Assembly (NCBI RefSeq): GCF_002895435.1
Contig: NZ_POYJ01000001.1
Span: 744,001-808,000 of the forward strand
From: Aquimarina sediminis
GTDB lineage: Bacteria > Bacteroidota > Bacteroidia > Flavobacteriales > Flavobacteriaceae
Direction: 5' to 3'
DNA length: 64,000 nucleotides
Shown here: in pieces, positions 1 through 7,537 of the stretch
Position numbering within the stretch: position 1 is the stretch's first letter
Layout: the number at the start of each line of letters is the position of its first letter
Translations under genes and position numbers: made by a program
The notes under the pieces: generated by a model
What the model was told of the DNA's origin: nothing
The model's input: the letters and a program-made list of their open reading frames with translations, nothing else
Databases searched by the model: none

Positions 1-2
1 TG

Positions 3-515
3 AGACAAGGGGTAATCGGGATTGTCCAATTTATCATTTACATCATCTCGGTAGTACTCTTCCTTAATTGGTTTAGAAGAGCGTATGGTAATTTGCATAG
101 GTTAAAAATCAGTTATTTAAATCATAAGGAAACTATGGCTGTATGGTCTTGGATTATTCCTATTATCAGCCTTTTTAGACCAGTGCAAATAATGACAGAA
201 ATCTGGACAGAAACTCAAGAAAAAATAAAAAAAATGGACTCTTCATATCTAATAGAAAACGGGGGGTTTATAATTGGATTATGGTGGACCTTATTTATAA
301 TATCAAATTTTATAGGAAAGTACGTGGTTAAAACTGCTTTCAAACAAGATACTATTGAACAGTTAATAGAAGGTTCTCGCGCTATGATAATATCAGACCT
401 GATTCAAATCCCAGAAGCTTTATTAGTTATTCTAATAGTTTTTAGATTGTCAAAAATAGAATCAAAATTAGCAGACGAAGTAAAAAAATCTGGTGGAAAC
501 ATTATTTATAAATAA
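3..515 (+). CDS. DUF4328 domain membrane protein, 5' truncated by window
   Basis: The reading frame is open from the first bases of the window, so the true start lies upstream; a TTG at 93 is internal. The visible 170 residues read through the DUF4328 signature: a hydrophobic helix, the F-R-R-A-Y-G-N-L segment, then W-S-W-I-I-P-I-I and P-V-Q-I-M-T-E-I-W, followed by two further membrane helices (around residues 90-110 and 135-155). DUF4328 proteins are multi-pass membrane proteins of unknown function. It ends about 120 bp before a sigma factor gene on the same strand. The family call rests on the P...(I/V)..EIW pattern and is fairly sure; no function is claimed. Confidence 0.72.
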   Translation, partial: RQGVIGIVQFIIYIISVVLFLNWFRRAYGNLHRLKISYLNHKETMAVWSWIIPIISLFRPVQIMTEIWTETQEKIKKMDSSYLIENGGFIIGLWWTLFIISNFIGKYVVKTAFKQDTIEQLIEGSRAMIISDLIQIPEALLVILIVFRLSKIESKLADEVKKSGGNIIYK

Positions 516-633
516 TATCCAGTCACAGAAAAACAAATACCTTAACTTTAACTCAGGATCTATATCCCATTAAAAGAAAATACAGCTTTGACTTATAAAT
601 GAACCATTATTTGCATCCAAAACAACTGAAATA

Positions 634-1170
634 ATGAAAAAAGAAGTAAATACTATTTGGATTGACCTAAATGAAGAACTTTATAAATTCATTTTAGGAA
701 AAATAAAAAATGAGCAAATATCAAAAGATATACATCAAGACGTCTTCCTAAAAATTCAAACCAAAATTCATCAGTTAAAACATACGTCTAAGTTAACTCC
801 TTGGGTTTACCAAATCACTAGAAATACAATTATCGATTATTTTCGAAAGGCAAATAATAAAAATATCTCGATAAATACCTTAGATATTCCCGAAGATCAA
901 AATGAAAATTTCGATTACTCAAAATTGACAAGCTGTATCAATAAAAAAATAGAAAGTCTTTCTTCTAAACATAGAGAGGCAATTGTTTTAACTTCTTTTA
1001 AAAACTACAGTCAAAAAGAATTAGCAGAACATTTAAAAATATCCTACTCCGGAACAAAATCAAGAGTTCAAAAGGCTAGAGAAATTTTACGAGAAAATAT
1101 TATCGATTGTCCAAATGTAGAATCAGATACCTCCGGAAAATTAATAGACTTTGAAAATAGTCAAAATTAA
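634..1170 (+). CDS. RNA polymerase sigma factor, SigZ/ECF type
   Basis: A 178-residue sigma-70 family protein. Region 2 spans about residues 10-75, with the D-x-x-Q-D-V-F-L-K-I and W-V-Y-Q-I-T-R-N core-binding and -10 recognition helices; region 4 spans about 105-160 and contains the helix-turn-helix S-Q-K-E-L-A-E-H-L-K-I-S-Y-S-G-T-K-S-R-V. The tail after region 4, with a Cys and the motif G-K-L-I-D-F-E, is typical of the SigZ subgroup. No anti-sigma gene lies next to it, which is also usual for SigZ. It is followed after 58 bp by the phzF-like gene. The target regulon cannot be read from the sequence. Confidence 0.88.
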   Translation: MKKEVNTIWIDLNEELYKFILGKIKNEQISKDIHQDVFLKIQTKIHQLKHTSKLTPWVYQITRNTIIDYFRKANNKNISINTLDIPEDQNENFDYSKLTSCINKKIESLSSKHREAIVLTSFKNYSQKELAEHLKISYSGTKSRVQKAREILRENIIDCPNVESDTSGKLIDFENSQN

Positions 1171-1228
1171 TTACGTCTTTTTCTAATGAGTCGCGTCCAT
1201 ATCATGTAACACTAAAAAATTATTAAAA

Positions 1229-2116
1229 ATGGATCGCTCAAAAACAGTTACGGTACAAATTCTTAACGCTTTTACAGAAAATGGTAAAGGTGGTAATCCA
1301 GCAGGTGTAGTTTTAAACGCAGATAAACTATCTGATAAAAATAGATTAGAAATATCTAAAAAAATTGGAATATCAGAAATCGCTTTTGTTTCAAAATCAA
1401 AAAATGCTGATTTCAAACTAGATTTCTATACTCCAAAAATGCAAATTGCACATTGTGGACATGCTACAATAGCAACATTTTCCTATCTAAAACAAATAGA
1501 AGTTCTAAAGAATGATAATTCTTCTAAAGAAACCATAGATGGAAAACGAGAAATAAAAATGATAGGAGATTTGGCATTTATGGAGCAACTGGCGCCACAA
1601 TATGTCAACATGGATCATAAGGAACATATCATCCTAAAATCTTTAGGGTTGAAGAAAAATGATCTTATACCCAATGCCCCTATTCAATTAGTAAATACAG
1701 GGAATTCATTTATACTGATTCCTGTTAAAAGTAAAATGGTTTTAAAAAATGTAATCCCTGACTTTGACCTAATAAATGAAATAAGTGAAGAATTTGATCT
1801 AATTGGGTATTATGTGTTTTCTACCAACACAGAAAATTCTGAAAACGATGCTACCGCAAGAATGTTTGGTCCACGTTACGGAATATCAGAAGAAGCAGGA
1901 ACAGGAATGGCTGCAGGACCTCTTGCCTGTTATTTATTCGATATTATAAATATTAAGAAAAAAAGTTTCCTCATCCAACAAGGTAAATACATGAAAAAAC
2001 CTTCGCCAAGTTTGATTATAGTTAACTTACAAGTTAAAAATGGGGAAATTGAGAGTTTAATGGCAGGTGGTAAAGGATTATTAAAACAGAAAGTAGATAT
2101 TCAAATAGAAATGTAA
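1229..2116 (+). CDS. PhzF family isomerase/epimerase-like protein
   Basis: This 295-residue protein has the PhzF (phenazine biosynthesis-like, diaminopimelate-epimerase-fold) signatures: G-N-P-A-G-V-V near residue 23, the E-I-A-F-V segment around residue 50, A-H-C-G-H-A-T-I-A near 76 and E-E-A-G-T-G-M-A-A-G-P near 223. Length matches the family (260-300). PhzF itself isomerises dihydro-3-hydroxyanthranilate in phenazine synthesis, but most relatives sit outside phenazine clusters and have unknown substrates; no other phz gene is present here. It is likely cytosolic. A strong hairpin follows downstream at 2256-2307. Confidence 0.88.
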   Translation: MDRSKTVTVQILNAFTENGKGGNPAGVVLNADKLSDKNRLEISKKIGISEIAFVSKSKNADFKLDFYTPKMQIAHCGHATIATFSYLKQIEVLKNDNSSKETIDGKREIKMIGDLAFMEQLAPQYVNMDHKEHIILKSLGLKKNDLIPNAPIQLVNTGNSFILIPVKSKMVLKNVIPDFDLINEISEEFDLIGYYVFSTNTENSENDATARMFGPRYGISEEAGTGMAAGPLACYLFDIINIKKKSFLIQQGKYMKKPSPSLIIVNLQVKNGEIESLMAGGKGLLKQKVDIQIEM

Positions 2117-2255
2117 ACTAATAATAGTGCAATACACTATACTAAACCTGTTATTGCTACTTCTTAAATATAAGTTTAAAAAATGTTTTACGAAGCATAA
2201 CTCAGCCAATGCAATCCTTCTTCAGGGAATATAATTTGCGATAACTACCTGTTAC

Positions 2256-2307
2256 AAAAATACACTTCAAAATAATTATAACTCTTAATTCTTTGGAGTG
2301 TATTTTT
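2256..2307 (+). terminator. Long-stem intrinsic terminator after the PhzF-like gene
   Basis: The arms 2256-2271 and 2292-2307 pair over 16 bp with a single G-U wobble around a 20-nt loop. The 3' arm ends in TTTTT, so on the + strand it would stop transcription of the phzF-like gene. The A-run in the 5' arm means it could work in both directions. Confidence 0.65.
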
Positions 2308-2362
2308 ATACAACAAGACTATAATTTCTTATCTTTTCACTTATTAACAACAACCATAGATA

Positions 2363-2968
2363 GTGGCACATTATAACCTACTTACAAAAGACAATTCATT
2401 GCTAAATGAAATCCTCAAAAAAATAACAAGTGAATATTCTCACCTATCAAAAGAGACTATTGAGGAGTGGAAAAAGGACATTCAGGTTTTGCAATTAAAA
2501 AAGGGAACTCAATTGGTGAGTGAACATAAATATACCAATAGACTTTTTTATATCTATAAAGGAAGTGCAAAGGCATATCACTTAAAAGACGGAAAAGCCA
2601 TTACAGACTGGTTTTCTTTTAACAATGAATTTATATGTGCTATCACAGGTTACTTTTTGGGACAACCAAGTGAACATTGCATAGAATTAACCGAAGATAG
2701 TGTCTTATTAGAATTTAAAAGAGAGGACATTAACATGCTTTCAGATAAGTATTTTGATTTTGAACGATTTACAAAAAATGCCATTACCAAAATAATGCTT
2801 CAATTACAACAAAGAGTAACCTATCTTCAATTCTCATCGGCTAGGGAGCGCTATGCCTTTTTACTACAACAATATCCAGAAATAGAATTACATATTTCGT
2901 TGGGAGATATCGCGTCATATATTGGTATCACACAAGAAACATTAAGTCGAGTGAGAGCTAAAAAATAA
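2363..2968 (+). CDS. Crp/Fnr family transcriptional regulator
   Basis: This 201-residue protein has an N-terminal cyclic-nucleotide-binding-like beta barrel (about 40-130, with G-T-Q-L-V, Y-I-Y-K-G-S-A-K-A and an F-x-x-E-F-I-C segment) and a C-terminal helix-turn-helix, L-G-D-I-A-S-Y-I-G-I-T-Q-E-T-L-S-R-V-R. No iron-sulfur cysteines are evident, so it is not an oxygen-sensing Fnr. The start is GTG at 2363, because an in-frame TAG lies two codons upstream; a TTG at 2399 is the alternative. The protein ends right after the recognition helix, as in many small flavobacterial members. It precedes the PNPOx-fold gene by 71 bp and may regulate it. Confidence 0.85.
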   Translation: MAHYNLLTKDNSLLNEILKKITSEYSHLSKETIEEWKKDIQVLQLKKGTQLVSEHKYTNRLFYIYKGSAKAYHLKDGKAITDWFSFNNEFICAITGYFLGQPSEHCIELTEDSVLLEFKREDINMLSDKYFDFERFTKNAITKIMLQLQQRVTYLQFSSARERYAFLLQQYPEIELHISLGDIASYIGITQETLSRVRAKK

Positions 2969-3039
2969 TCGAATTTGACTTATGTCAAAAGATAACAGTT
3001 TTTAAATATTGATCTTTACAATATTCAAAAAAAGTAAAA

Positions 3040-3528
3040 ATGCATATCAAGTCAAATTGGAAATTAATACGCCAACATTTTAATAATAGTTTTAAAACAA
3101 GTTTATCTGTTTCTATCGCTTCTGTCGATCGAGACAATAACCCTACGATTACTCCAATAGGTACTTTTTTTTTAAACAAAGACCAAACAGGTTTCTATTT
3201 TGAACAATACACTAGAAATCTACCTAACAATGCCACAGAAAATAGAAACATCTGTGTTATGGGGGTAAATAGTAGCAAATGGTTTTGGATAAAAGCTCTT
3301 TTTAGGCTAAAATTCGATTCTTATCCAGCCATTAAACTATATGGTATATTAGGAGAGAAAAGAAAAGCTTCAACTATCGAGATTTCAAGATTAAATCGAC
3401 GAATGAGAATCACTAAAGGATTAAAAGGAAATACATATCTATGGAAGAGAATGGAACATGTTCGTGACATAAAATTTATCAAAGCAGAAGGTGCAAATAT
3501 TGGTAAGATGACCAAAGGATTATTATAA
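3040..3528 (+). CDS. Pyridoxamine 5'-phosphate oxidase-fold protein
   Basis: This 162-residue protein resembles FMN-binding split-barrel (PNPOx-like) proteins. The N-terminal half carries the barrel strands S-L-S-V-S-I-A-S-V-D and N-P-T-I-T-P-I-G-T-F-F-L, then F-Y-F-E-Q-Y-T-R-N-L and I-C-V-M-G-V. A basic helical stretch (K-A-S-T-I-E-I-S-R-L-N-R-R-M-R) follows. Such proteins bind flavin or heme and are often general-stress proteins; a true PNPOx role is unlikely at this length. It follows the Crp/Fnr gene on the same strand. A weak dyad (3549-3553 with 3567-3571, then TTTTT) lies downstream. The substrate is unknown. Confidence 0.65.
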   Translation: MHIKSNWKLIRQHFNNSFKTSLSVSIASVDRDNNPTITPIGTFFLNKDQTGFYFEQYTRNLPNNATENRNICVMGVNSSKWFWIKALFRLKFDSYPAIKLYGILGEKRKASTIEISRLNRRMRITKGLKGNTYLWKRMEHVRDIKFIKAEGANIGKMTKGLL

Positions 3529-3592
3529 AACACCAAAGAAAATACATGATCACCTACTTCTTTATTGTGATTTTTATAAACATTTTAATTAA

Positions 3593-3997
3593 ATGAACAA
3601 ATCATTCAAATCCCTGAGAATCGTAATACTGATTCTTACCGCTTTTCTTTTATGTTATCACTTTTTCAAATTATATACTATCTATTTCGGAAATGATCTA
3701 GTAAGCTCTACTGATTTTTTAAACTCATATAAAAGTAGCATTTCTTTTTCAACAATATTAACGATACAAAGTGTTCTTAGAAGTATTATAATTACTAGCC
3801 TCTTACTCATCATTCTAAGAAAAAATATAGGAATACCTCTTATGTGTATTGGAATTGGAGTACTAATTATTTCTCAATTTTTTGTTGTGTCTCGATCGAC
3901 TAATGAAATGATTAATTCTATTCATTCTGGATTGAAGCCACTAAAAGGTTTAATTTTACCAATAATTATAACTTATTTGTATAAATTAACTTCATAA
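3593..3997 (+). CDS. Small four-helix membrane protein, unknown
   Basis: The 134-residue product has four hydrophobic segments at about residues 8-28, 48-75, 80-100 and 115-132, and few charged residues, so it should be an integral inner-membrane protein. It loosely resembles DUF2975-type small membrane proteins in layout, but I see no diagnostic motif. It lies alone, 64 bp after the PNPOx-like gene and about 110 bp before a lipoprotein esterase gene. The ATG start at 3593 is preceded by an A/T-rich leader, normal for this genome. No function is assigned. Confidence 0.6.
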   Translation: MNKSFKSLRIVILILTAFLLCYHFFKLYTIYFGNDLVSSTDFLNSYKSSISFSTILTIQSVLRSIIITSLLLIILRKNIGIPLMCIGIGVLIISQFFVVSRSTNEMINSIHSGLKPLKGLILPIIITYLYKLTS

Positions 3998-4106
3998 AAT
4001 CAAAGGGTATATGATGTCGTGGATTATTCCATTAAAAAATCAAGATTACAAATGGATTGTTTTTTTAAGATATAGAAATAAACCTTTCATTAAAAATTGA
4101 GTCTTA

Positions 4107-5018
4107 ATGCAAAACCAAATAATGAAATTACTTGCTTTAGCTATATCTCTCTTCTTATTTAGTTGTGATAATGAAGATACGGAGATCGTAACACCACAAA
4201 TTCAGAATTTGAAAGCTACAATTGAATATGACAAAATCAATGGGATAGATTCTAACTTATTGAGTATGGATGTTTATTACAATAGTGATACAAATACTTT
4301 AAAACCCATTATTGTTTATATACATGGAGGAGGCTGGAGTATTGGAGATAAATCAAATGAAATCGAAAATAAGTTAAATTTATTTCGCTCTTTAAACTAT
4401 ATCCTGATTAGTGTAAACTATAGGCTAAGCCCTTTTCCCTTTGAAGTTTCAAACGCAAATAGAATAAAGTATCCAGATCATAATATTGATATTGCCAATG
4501 CAGTATTATGGATTAATGATAATATAAAAATGTATGGAGGGAACAAGGATAAAATAGCATTATTGGGACACAGTGCCGGAGCTCATCTTGCTGCATTAAC
4601 TGGTACAAACAAAAGTTTTCTTGAAAATGTAGGTTTAGGTCTTTCTAATATTAAAGGCGTAGCCGTTATTGATACAGAAGGCTTTGATATTAATGAACAG
4701 ATAACAAGTGGCGCTAATCAAAACATGTATATTAATGCATTTGGCACCAATATCATTGTAAATAATGAAGCCTCTCCTATCCACAATATTGTAAATACTG
4801 TTTCTTATCCAAAGTTTTTTATTGCCAAAAGAGGAAACCCACAAAGAGTTAGATATGCCAATAATTTTATTGATGTATTAGAAGCAAATGGAGTTTCGGT
4901 ATCTCATGTAGATGGTAGTATATATGATCATAGTGGAATAAACAACGCTATTGGAGAATCTAATGAAGTTCTAATCACCAACTCCTTAAAGGCTTTTTTT
5001 GCTGAATGTTTCCAATAA
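4107..5018 (+). CDS. Alpha/beta hydrolase lipoprotein (carboxylesterase-like)
   Basis: A 303-residue protein with a lipoprotein signal peptide ending in L-F-S-C (lipidated Cys20). The alpha/beta-hydrolase fold shows the oxyanion motif H-G-G-G-W (73-77) and the nucleophile elbow G-H-S-A-G (Ser156), with a candidate His near residue 276 in Y-D-H-S-G. This arrangement is that of the HSL/BD-FAE esterase group acting on acyl or feruloyl esters. The catalytic acid is not obvious: the usual G-D-x-x-V position reads G-N-P-Q-R-V. It is probably anchored in the envelope. It is convergent with the fur-like gene and its substrate is unknown. Confidence 0.82.
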   Translation: MQNQIMKLLALAISLFLFSCDNEDTEIVTPQIQNLKATIEYDKINGIDSNLLSMDVYYNSDTNTLKPIIVYIHGGGWSIGDKSNEIENKLNLFRSLNYILISVNYRLSPFPFEVSNANRIKYPDHNIDIANAVLWINDNIKMYGGNKDKIALLGHSAGAHLAALTGTNKSFLENVGLGLSNIKGVAVIDTEGFDINEQITSGANQNMYINAFGTNIIVNNEASPIHNIVNTVSYPKFFIAKRGNPQRVRYANNFIDVLEANGVSVSHVDGSIYDHSGINNAIGESNEVLITNSLKAFFAECFQ

Positions 5019-5109
5019 AAGTAATCATCATCCACTTGTCTTCCTTTGCAAATAAATAAAGTTGTTTTAATGTTCATATCGCTCTGTCAAATCTATAACC
5101 GCATATGGA

Positions 5110-5484
5110 TTATGAGCAATTAGAACAAAAACCAGAAATAACTCCATTAAAGTTATGCATGGTATAATCGCTTGGTAAAGAAACTTTCACTTCTTTCTCT
5201 AAGCATTCTACTTTACCACATCCTACGCATCTAAAATGAAAATGATTATGGTTGTGTTTTTTACTTTCACAATTTATACAAAACGCAAAATACTGCTTAC
5301 CATCATCTCCAACAATTTTGTGAACAATTTTATCTTCACAAAAACGATTAAGAATTCTGTAGATTGTTGCCCGATCAATACTATCAGATACATTCTTTTT
5401 AATCATTTCATGATTTAGCGCTGATTCTGAACTTTTTAATAATTCAAGAATCTCTTTTTGCGAGCTTGTCTTTCTTCTTTTCAT
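5110..5484 (-). CDS. Fur family transcriptional repressor
   Basis: This 124-residue protein has the Fur winged-helix domain (about 1-75, with S-I-D-R-A-T-I-Y-R-I-L-N-R-F) and a C-terminal metal-binding domain. It has a histidine-rich H-N-H-N-H-F-H-F-R-C segment and two CxxC pairs (C-V-G-C and C-S-N-C), indicating a structural zinc site plus a regulatory site. The protein ends on the second CxxC, so it is a short member. It could be Zur-, PerR- or Fur-like; the sequence does not decide which. Transcribed leftward, it lies downstream of the hxlR-like gene with a 117-bp gap. Confidence 0.85.
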   Translation of the reverse strand: MKRRKTSSQKEILELLKSSESALNHEMIKKNVSDSIDRATIYRILNRFCEDKIVHKIVGDDGKQYFAFCINCESKKHNHNHFHFRCVGCGKVECLEKEVKVSLPSDYTMHNFNGVISGFCSNCS

Positions 5485-5601
5485 GTTAGATAATCAGGTT
5501 CTATTAGCTAAGGCGTATTTAGTTTCTGTTTTAAAGTTAGTATATTTTTCTTCGGTTCTCCCCGTTGTTTTTGACAAATATCTTAATAATAACCAGTTTT
5601 C

Positions 5602-6006
5602 TTATTCCAAAGAATCCAAAAATGACTGTATTGTCCTTTTTCTATCTTCTATCGCTTTCTTAACAAATTCTTTTGGAGCATCTGTATTTTTATCATAAGT
5701 ACCTCCCCAAATTATCATATCAATCAAAATGGGAATTAGAGATTTACCCTTTTCTGTAAGCGAATACTTTTTCATTGTTTTCACTTTTTCATACTTTTCA
5801 CTTCTAATTATGCCTTCTAACTCCAACATCTTTAACCTATCTGAAAGAACATTAGTTGCAATCCCTTCTCCTGCTTCAAGAAATTCTTTGTAGAAACACT
5901 TTCCTTTTAGTGCTACATCTCTTATAATTAGAAATGTCCACTTATCGCCAAAAAAATCCATGGTATAGCTAATAGGGCAATTCGACCTTTTAACAATTTT
6001 CCTCAT
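5602..6006 (-). CDS. HxlR family winged-helix regulator
   Basis: The 134-residue protein (from the ATG at 6006; a longer reading from TTG 6027 would run into the operator) matches HxlR/MarR-like regulators: N-C-P-I-S-Y-T-M-D-F-F-G-D-K-W-T-F-L-I-I-R-D near the start, the winged helix L-S-D-R-L-K-M-L-E-L-E-G-I-I, and Y-S-L-T-E-K-G-K-S-L. Cys in the first motif is the position used for redox or electrophile sensing in relatives such as HypR/YodB, so thiol sensing is possible but not shown. It is divergent from the 6101 membrane gene, with twin palindromes between them, implying control of both genes. Confidence 0.87.
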   Translation of the reverse strand: MRKIVKRSNCPISYTMDFFGDKWTFLIIRDVALKGKCFYKEFLEAGEGIATNVLSDRLKMLELEGIIRSEKYEKVKTMKKYSLTEKGKSLIPILIDMIIWGGTYDKNTDAPKEFVKKAIEDRKRTIQSFLDSLE

Positions 6007-6012
6007 ACATTT

Positions 6013-6064
6013 ACTTGTTTTTTGCAAGTGATTATATATATTTGTTTACTTGCTTTTCACAAGT
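6013..6064. promoter_or_regulatory. Twin palindromic operators (ACTTG-N7-CAAGT x2)
   Basis: Two identical dyads, 6013-6029 and 6048-6064, each read ACTTG, seven bases, CAAGT, with starts 35 bp apart. They bracket the TAnnTTTG element at 6037-6044 and sit just upstream of the hxlR-like start. This is the expected layout of an autoregulated HxlR operator pair. Confidence 0.75.
6037..6044 (+). promoter_or_regulatory. -7 promoter element TATATTTG
   Basis: A perfect match to the Bacteroidota TAnnTTTG element, 56 bp before the ATG at 6101. A TTG at 6016-6018 lies 18 bp upstream as a possible -33 element. Both neighbouring palindromes would occlude this promoter when bound. Confidence 0.65.
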
Positions 6065-6100
6065 AACAAAGATACTTCTATTAATCTAAAACCATTTAAC

Positions 6101-6499
6101 ATGAAAAAAATAATCTTCGGAACGGTCATTTTTATACTCGTTTCGTTTGCTACTCAGTCTATTTCGCATTTTGTAATTAATATAGAACACTATGCTTCTA
6201 TACCATTTATGAGAAAAGAACCTATTTTTATTCTTGGATTTCTAACAATGACAATACAAGGTGTTGTTTTATCATATTTATTTCAATTTTATAGCGACAA
6301 TGAGGTTACTATACAAAAAGGTCTATTTTTTGGTCTAATGATAAGCGCGTTATTTGTTAGTTATCCAGCCTTAGTAGAACCTGCCAAATATCAGGTACCT
6401 AATGTTCTAAACTGGGTACTGGTAGAAGGTATTGTTGGTATATTTCAATTTACTCTATTCGGAGTTTTATTAAGTCTTACCTACAAAAAACTTAAATAA
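6101..6499 (+). CDS. Four-helix membrane protein under HxlR-type operator
   Basis: Start chosen at the ATG at 6101 (M-K-K-I-I-F-G), giving 132 residues; the reading frame is open from a TTG at 6050 but that lies inside the operator. The product has four hydrophobic helices (about 4-24, 42-62, 72-90 and 105-127) and looks like small flavobacterial membrane proteins of unknown role. It is divergent from the hxlR-like regulator and its only visible promoter is flanked by the palindromes, so it is the likely main target. In other bacteria HxlR regulators control detoxification genes for aldehydes, quinones or disulfide stress; that is context only. Confidence 0.68.
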   Translation: MKKIIFGTVIFILVSFATQSISHFVINIEHYASIPFMRKEPIFILGFLTMTIQGVVLSYLFQFYSDNEVTIQKGLFFGLMISALFVSYPALVEPAKYQVPNVLNWVLVEGIVGIFQFTLFGVLLSLTYKKLK

Positions 6500-6572
6500 C
6501 GAAATATCTAATCATGGCTAATCCTGTACCCTAGTGTCTACAAAAAATCTTAAAAAACTTGGAAAAACTTGT

Positions 6573-6619
6573 GTAACCAAATGGTTACTTATATATTTGT
6601 AACCGAACAGTTACGTAAC
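6573..6619. promoter_or_regulatory. Twin palindromes GTAAC-N6-GTTAC
   Basis: The dyads 6573-6588 and 6599-6614 both read GTAAC, six bases, GTTAC, 26 bp apart; the first extends to GTAACC/GGTTAC. A further GTAAC at 6615-6619 forms a perfect GTTACGTAAC. They flank the -7 element at 6592-6599. The sequence differs from the ACTTG palindromes, so another regulator is expected. Confidence 0.7.
6592..6599 (+). promoter_or_regulatory. -7 promoter element TATATTTG of the AHSA1/DoxX pair
   Basis: A perfect TAnnTTTG, 31 bp before the ATG at 6630, lying between two palindromes. It should drive the 6630 and 7090 genes as one transcript. Confidence 0.65.
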
Positions 6620-6629
6620 TAAACAAAAC

Positions 6630-7097
6630 ATGAACAATTTGAACTACAAGACATTAACTATTACGAAAAGCTTTAATGCACCTATAGAAGATCTATGGTT
6701 AGCTTGGGCACACCCAAAGTATCTAATACGATGGTGGGCTCCAGAAGGAATGAAATTAAATATTCTTGAACATCATTTCGAAATTGGTAAGAAATGGAAA
6801 TACTCTATGCCCTTACCCAATGGAGATGAATTTGTTTCAGAAGGTATTTATAAAGAGATTAGTAAACACAAAAAAATTATCACTTCTGCCGATTTTAAGC
6901 CAATGACAGAAAATGTAGAGTTACAGGTATACTTTAAAGCTGAAGGTGATACTACCCAATTAACCTTTAAAGTAATTCATCCCACAGAAGAATATTGTAA
7001 ACAACAAGAAGAAAAAGGTTTTTATACTGGATGGGGAGGCGCTTTTGAAAGATTAAATTTTTTCGTTAATAACATTAACTTATTAAAAAATGAATAG
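6630..7097 (+). CDS. SRPBCC/AHSA1 domain protein
   Basis: This 155-residue single-domain protein of the SRPBCC (START/Bet v1-like) fold belongs to the activator-of-Hsp90-ATPase-like group. Signatures include I-T-K-S-F-N-A-P-I-E-D-L-W near residue 12, W-W-A-P-E-G-M near 35 and the C-terminal helix G-W-G-G-A-F-E-R-L. These domains have a deep hydrophobic pocket, and substrates are usually unknown. It overlaps the following DoxX-like gene by 8 bp, so they are co-transcribed. Family members are often controlled by an adjacent ArsR regulator; none is adjacent here, though the promoter carries twin palindromes. Confidence 0.86.
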   Translation: MNNLNYKTLTITKSFNAPIEDLWLAWAHPKYLIRWWAPEGMKLNILEHHFEIGKKWKYSMPLPNGDEFVSEGIYKEISKHKKIITSADFKPMTENVELQVYFKAEGDTTQLTFKVIHPTEEYCKQQEEKGFYTGWGGAFERLNFFVNNINLLKNE

Positions 7098-7467
7098 CAC
7101 AAGATCACAATTACTTTTTTATCGGATAGCAACTGGATTACTAACATTAATGTTGATAATGACCGTTATGAACAGTGTTTTTAATACCGAATTTAGTTCT
7201 AGATTTGTAAGACTAGGTTATCCAGAATATCTCATTATTCCATTAATGATTGCTAAAGTAGTGGGGATAATTACTATTTGGTCCAATGTATCATCAATAG
7301 TAAAAGAATGGGCATACATCAGTTTTTTCTTTCTCTTCATATTGGCATTATTAGCAGAAATTAATGCTTCAGATACTGATTATGTATCCCCCGTTTTAGC
7401 ACTAATTCTATTACTATCCTCCTATCGTATCTGGAAGAATATTACCAATAAAAATTCGAAAGAATAA
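7090..7467 (+). CDS. DoxX-like family membrane protein
   Basis: The 125-residue protein has four membrane helices (about 8-30, 47-65, 72-92 and 98-115) and the DoxX-like layout with L-G-Y-P-E-Y-L between helices 1 and 2. It overlaps the AHSA1-like gene by 8 bp, a pairing that recurs in many genomes. DoxX-like proteins are small inner-membrane proteins, some linked to redox stress; the role of this one is unknown. Confidence 0.75.
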   Translation: MNSTRSQLLFYRIATGLLTLMLIMTVMNSVFNTEFSSRFVRLGYPEYLIIPLMIAKVVGIITIWSNVSSIVKEWAYISFFFLFILALLAEINASDTDYVSPVLALILLLSSYRIWKNITNKNSKE

Positions 7468-7537
7468 AAGATTATCATATTTTTATATCAACTATCAATT
7501 CGATGAATGTATAATACTAAGAAAGAAAATATCTTCA

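Noticed and set aside
93..515. Gene start at TTG 93 for the DUF4328 protein
   Set aside because: The frame is open to the window edge and the upstream residues continue the family pattern, so the gene is truncated by the window.
1229..2116. Phenazine biosynthesis cluster
   Set aside because: Only a PhzF-like isomerase is present; no other phz gene is near, and the family is widespread outside phenazine producers.
5483..5698. 71-codon ORF on + strand between the fur-like and hxlR-like genes
   Set aside because: It overlaps the end of the hxlR-like gene antisense and has no coding character.
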